This document shows, piece by piece, positions 62,234-64,000 of a stretch of 64,000 bases of DNA. Positions within the stretch are counted from its first letter, which is position 1, and every line of letters begins with the position of its first letter. The translations under genes were made by a program, and so were the position numbers. This DNA comes from a bacterium (GTDB lineage: Bacteria; Cyanobacteriota; Vampirovibrionia; Gastranaerophilales; Gastranaerophilaceae). The notes under the pieces were generated by a model, which was not told the DNA's origin, did no database searches, and saw only the letters and a list, made by a program, of their open reading frames with translations. The stretch spans positions 32,975 to 96,974 of the forward strand of contig JAFVDH010000005.1 of assembly GCA_017478515.1 (NCBI GenBank), written 5' to 3'.

Positions 62234-63505
62234 ATGCCAAAAATTTCAAAACATACACTTTTAAGTTATATACCTGATTATTTTGAAACAGAACACTCTG
62301 TCAATTCTGCAAGGATTTTTGAATTCAATAATAAACCTACCCGAAATGGTGAAATTATTTACCTGTGCGAAAGAGAAATCAGAGCCAAAGACAATTTTGC
62401 CCTGCAATTTGCCCTTCAAAAAAGCGAAGAATTAAGTTTCCCATTAAAAATAATTCATCCAAAAATGAATTATGAATATCAAGCAAAACAAAAATTTAAA
62501 GATAGACAAATTGTTCAGACACAGAAAATATTTCATAAACAAAATCTTGATTTTGAAATAATTAATAAAACTTCTATTGAAATATTACAAAAAATAAATC
62601 CTGCACTTTTAATTCTTGATTTTAATCCTATTTGTATAAGAGACTATTTGAAAAATATTGATTGCAAAATTTATGAAATTGACGGACATAATTTAATTCC
62701 TGCAAGATTTGTTTCAGATAAGCAAGAATATTCCGCCTCGACTATGCGCAGAAAAATTTATTATAATATTTACCCCTTTTTGACTGAATTTGATAATCTA
62801 ACAACAGAAAAAAACGAAGCAGATTATGTATTAGACGATTTTATAAACAACAAACTTCAATATTACGCTAAATACAAAAATGACATGTCAAAAAATGTAT
62901 TATCAGGTTTATCCAAATACTTGAATTTAGGTTTTATCTCTTCTCAAAGAGTTGCACTTGAGGTTATAAAATCAGGGGTAAATGATATAAATAAAGAGAT
63001 ATTTCTGGAAGAACTTATTGTAAGAAAAGAATTGGCAGATAATTTTTGTTTGTACGCCAATTCTTTTAAAGATTTTTCAAGTATTCCGACTTGGGCAAGA
63101 TTGTCATTAGAAAATCATAATTATGATATCAGACCATATATTTATTCTCTTAAAGAATTAGAAAATGCTAAAACACACGATAAACTATGGAATGCAACTC
63201 AATTTCAACTGATTAAAGAAGGAACAATCCACGGATATTTAAGGATGTATTGGGCGAAAAAGATTACGGAATGGACATCTTCATCGGATGTTGTGCTCAA
63301 AACAGCGATATACTTGAATGATAAATATGCTTATGATTCACCTTCCGCAAACGGTTATGTAGCTATTTTATGGGCGATTGCTGGATTGCACGACAGAGCA
63401 TTTATTGATTATCCGATAACAGGCAAAATCCGCAGAATGACTTATGATTCTTTAAAAAGGAAATATAATTTAGGCAATTATTTGAAAAAATATGTGTCAA
63501 AATGA
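62234..63505 (+). CDS. class II deoxyribodipyrimidine photolyase
   Basis: Light-driven repair of cyclobutane pyrimidine dimers using FAD. The 423-residue protein has the N-terminal antenna-type Rossmann domain (1-170; YEIDGHNLIPARFVSDKQEY is the class II hallmark) and the FAD-binding helical domain with WARLSLENH, GTIHGYLRMYWAKKITEW, ALxLNDKY-type AIYLNDKYAYDSPSANGY and AGLHDRAFIDYPITGKIRRM. It is slightly shorter than many class II enzymes but looks complete. The mRNA seems leaderless. It sits with ogt and a DNA glycosylase in a repair cluster. Confidence 0.9.
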   Translation: MPKISKHTLLSYIPDYFETEHSVNSARIFEFNNKPTRNGEIIYLCEREIRAKDNFALQFALQKSEELSFPLKIIHPKMNYEYQAKQKFKDRQIVQTQKIFHKQNLDFEIINKTSIEILQKINPALLILDFNPICIRDYLKNIDCKIYEIDGHNLIPARFVSDKQEYSASTMRRKIYYNIYPFLTEFDNLTTEKNEADYVLDDFINNKLQYYAKYKNDMSKNVLSGLSKYLNLGFISSQRVALEVIKSGVNDINKEIFLEELIVRKELADNFCLYANSFKDFSSIPTWARLSLENHNYDIRPYIYSLKELENAKTHDKLWNATQFQLIKEGTIHGYLRMYWAKKITEWTSSSDVVLKTAIYLNDKYAYDSPSANGYVAILWAIAGLHDRAFIDYPITGKIRRMTYDSLKRKYNLGNYLKKYVSK

Positions 63506-63859
63506 TACAAAAAGGGTAAATGTATAATCAAAAAGCTTGATATTGCTCTAATACAGAGTTAAATTGTGTATGACAACTGAATAGAATATTTAATTAACCT
63601 ACTGAGTGTCATGGATTTTGATACAAATTATCACGGTTTTGACATGAAAAGTGGGATAAATTAATGTACATTATCAGAGACATTAAGAATACTGACCGGG
63701 GAAGTTTAAGAGAATTCTCAATTTATAGGCATTTTGAGGGAAAAACTTCAAAACTAACTGATACAAATTCCAAAACTCTCTGATAATTCATTCTCAAAAT
63801 ATCTGATACTTTTTTGATAATTTATGTGTCAGAATGTGTTTTAATGTTAATATTTTCTT
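63506..63859. promoter_or_regulatory. repeat-rich intergenic region before the deoxyinosine glycosylase gene
   Basis: 354 bases without a gene. TTTGATACAA (63617) and TTTGACATGA (63638) are 21 bp apart and belong to a block similar to that upstream of ogt. TGATA-CAAAT-TATCA (63619-63633) is an inverted repeat. CTGATA or TTGATA recurs at 63758, 63780, 63803 and 63814 (spacings 22, 23, 11). The palindrome GAGAATTCTC lies near 63710. No RNA gene was recognised. Confidence 0.4.
63845..63853 (+). promoter_or_regulatory. extended -10 promoter of the deoxyinosine glycosylase gene (leaderless)
   Basis: TGTTAATAT ends six bases before ATG 63860, with no Shine-Dalgarno. Confidence 0.55.
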
Positions 63860-64000
63860 ATGAATAACTGCAAAAGCTTTAAACCTTCAATAGATAATGA
63901 TTCTAAAATTCTTATTTTAGGTTCTATGCCGGGAGTAAAATCTTTGGAAGAACAGCAATATTATGCACACCCGCAAAACAGGTTTTGGAAAGTTATGGGA
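63860..64000 (+). CDS. DNA-deoxyinosine (hypoxanthine) glycosylase, partial (cut by window end)
   Basis: The first 47 codons of a uracil-DNA-glycosylase-superfamily enzyme. [20 protein letters not shown], followed by [11 protein letters not shown], is the N-terminal signature of deoxyinosine glycosylases, which remove hypoxanthine left by adenine deamination. The GSMPGxxS motif supplies the catalytic loop and HPQNRFW the base-pocket side. The rest lies beyond the window. It follows the photolyase gene and belongs to the DNA-repair cluster. Confidence 0.85.
   Translation, partial: MNNCKSFKPSIDNDSKILILGSMPGVKSLEEQQYYAHPQNRFWKVMG

Overview
The window reads as a low-GC, Gram-negative, fermentative and flagellated relative of Cyanobacteria, most likely the non-photosynthetic Melainabacteria/Vampirovibrionia branch (gut Gastranaerophilales). 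This is inference from gene content. An LPS export and KDO set (end of lptB, lptF, kdsA) implies an outer membrane. The yggS-sepF pair and a SigF-type sigma factor joined to a prepilin peptidase are cyanobacterial in style. A HydE maturase implies [FeFe]-hydrogenase and anaerobic life. No photosynthesis gene is present. Coding density is high and most genes are ordinary chromosomal housekeeping; no prophage, CRISPR array or complete insertion sequence was seen.

Layout. 1-2 kb: lptB end, lptF and a secreted phosphodiester glycosidase. 2-6.4 kb (minus): metK, a Cys-motif redox protein, a formyltransferase, an endonuclease IV-like protein and an acyl-ACP thioesterase. 6.6-7.9 kb: yggS-sepF behind a palindromic promoter. 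8-12.7 kb (minus): flagellar hook operon fliJ-fliK-flgD-flgE. 12.8-18 kb: two very large tandem DHH phosphoesterase paralogues. 18-21 kb: sigF-prepilin peptidase, then an ECF sigma/anti-sigma pair on the other strand. 21-25.6 kb: GDP-mannose synthesis and envelope genes. 25.8-30 kb: rpsL-rpsG, two tiny HTH genes, kdsA, an MBL hydrolase, pheS and an unusual 82-residue peptide gene. 30-39 kb: uvrB, an RHH regulator, a GT-C glycosyltransferase, trkA-trkH, yjbQ and a B12-type radical SAM enzyme. 39-44.4 kb: valS-hydE, a fold-back element and mnmA. 44.7-47.6 kb: a CHAP peptidase, a YcxB-like protein, carbonic anhydrase and a GT2. 47.7-54.9 kb: a signalling operon (GAF-HD-GYP, TPR lipoprotein-like/secreted protein, two response regulators, pentapeptide repeats) running into rsmE and cca. 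54.9-60.8 kb (minus): SNF2 helicase, gpmI, mtaB. 60.9-64 kb: tRNA-Val with a broken duplicate, then a DNA-repair cluster (ogt broken by a stop codon, bcp, class II photolyase, start of a deoxyinosine glycosylase).

Themes. At least nine transcription-unit-first genes appear leaderless: a -10 box (often an extended TGT-TATAAT) lies 6-9 nt before the start codon and there is no Shine-Dalgarno. Several other starts were moved downstream because the longer reading frame begins inside the Shine-Dalgarno or promoter. The most unusual items are the DHH paralogue pair with a shared N-terminal domain I cannot name, the 220-bp fold-back element at 43.07-43.29 kb, the 21-bp-phased TTTGACAT repeats before two DNA-repair genes, a histidine-phosphatase-like protein lacking its phosphate-binding arginines, and an MnmA lacking the second catalytic cysteine.
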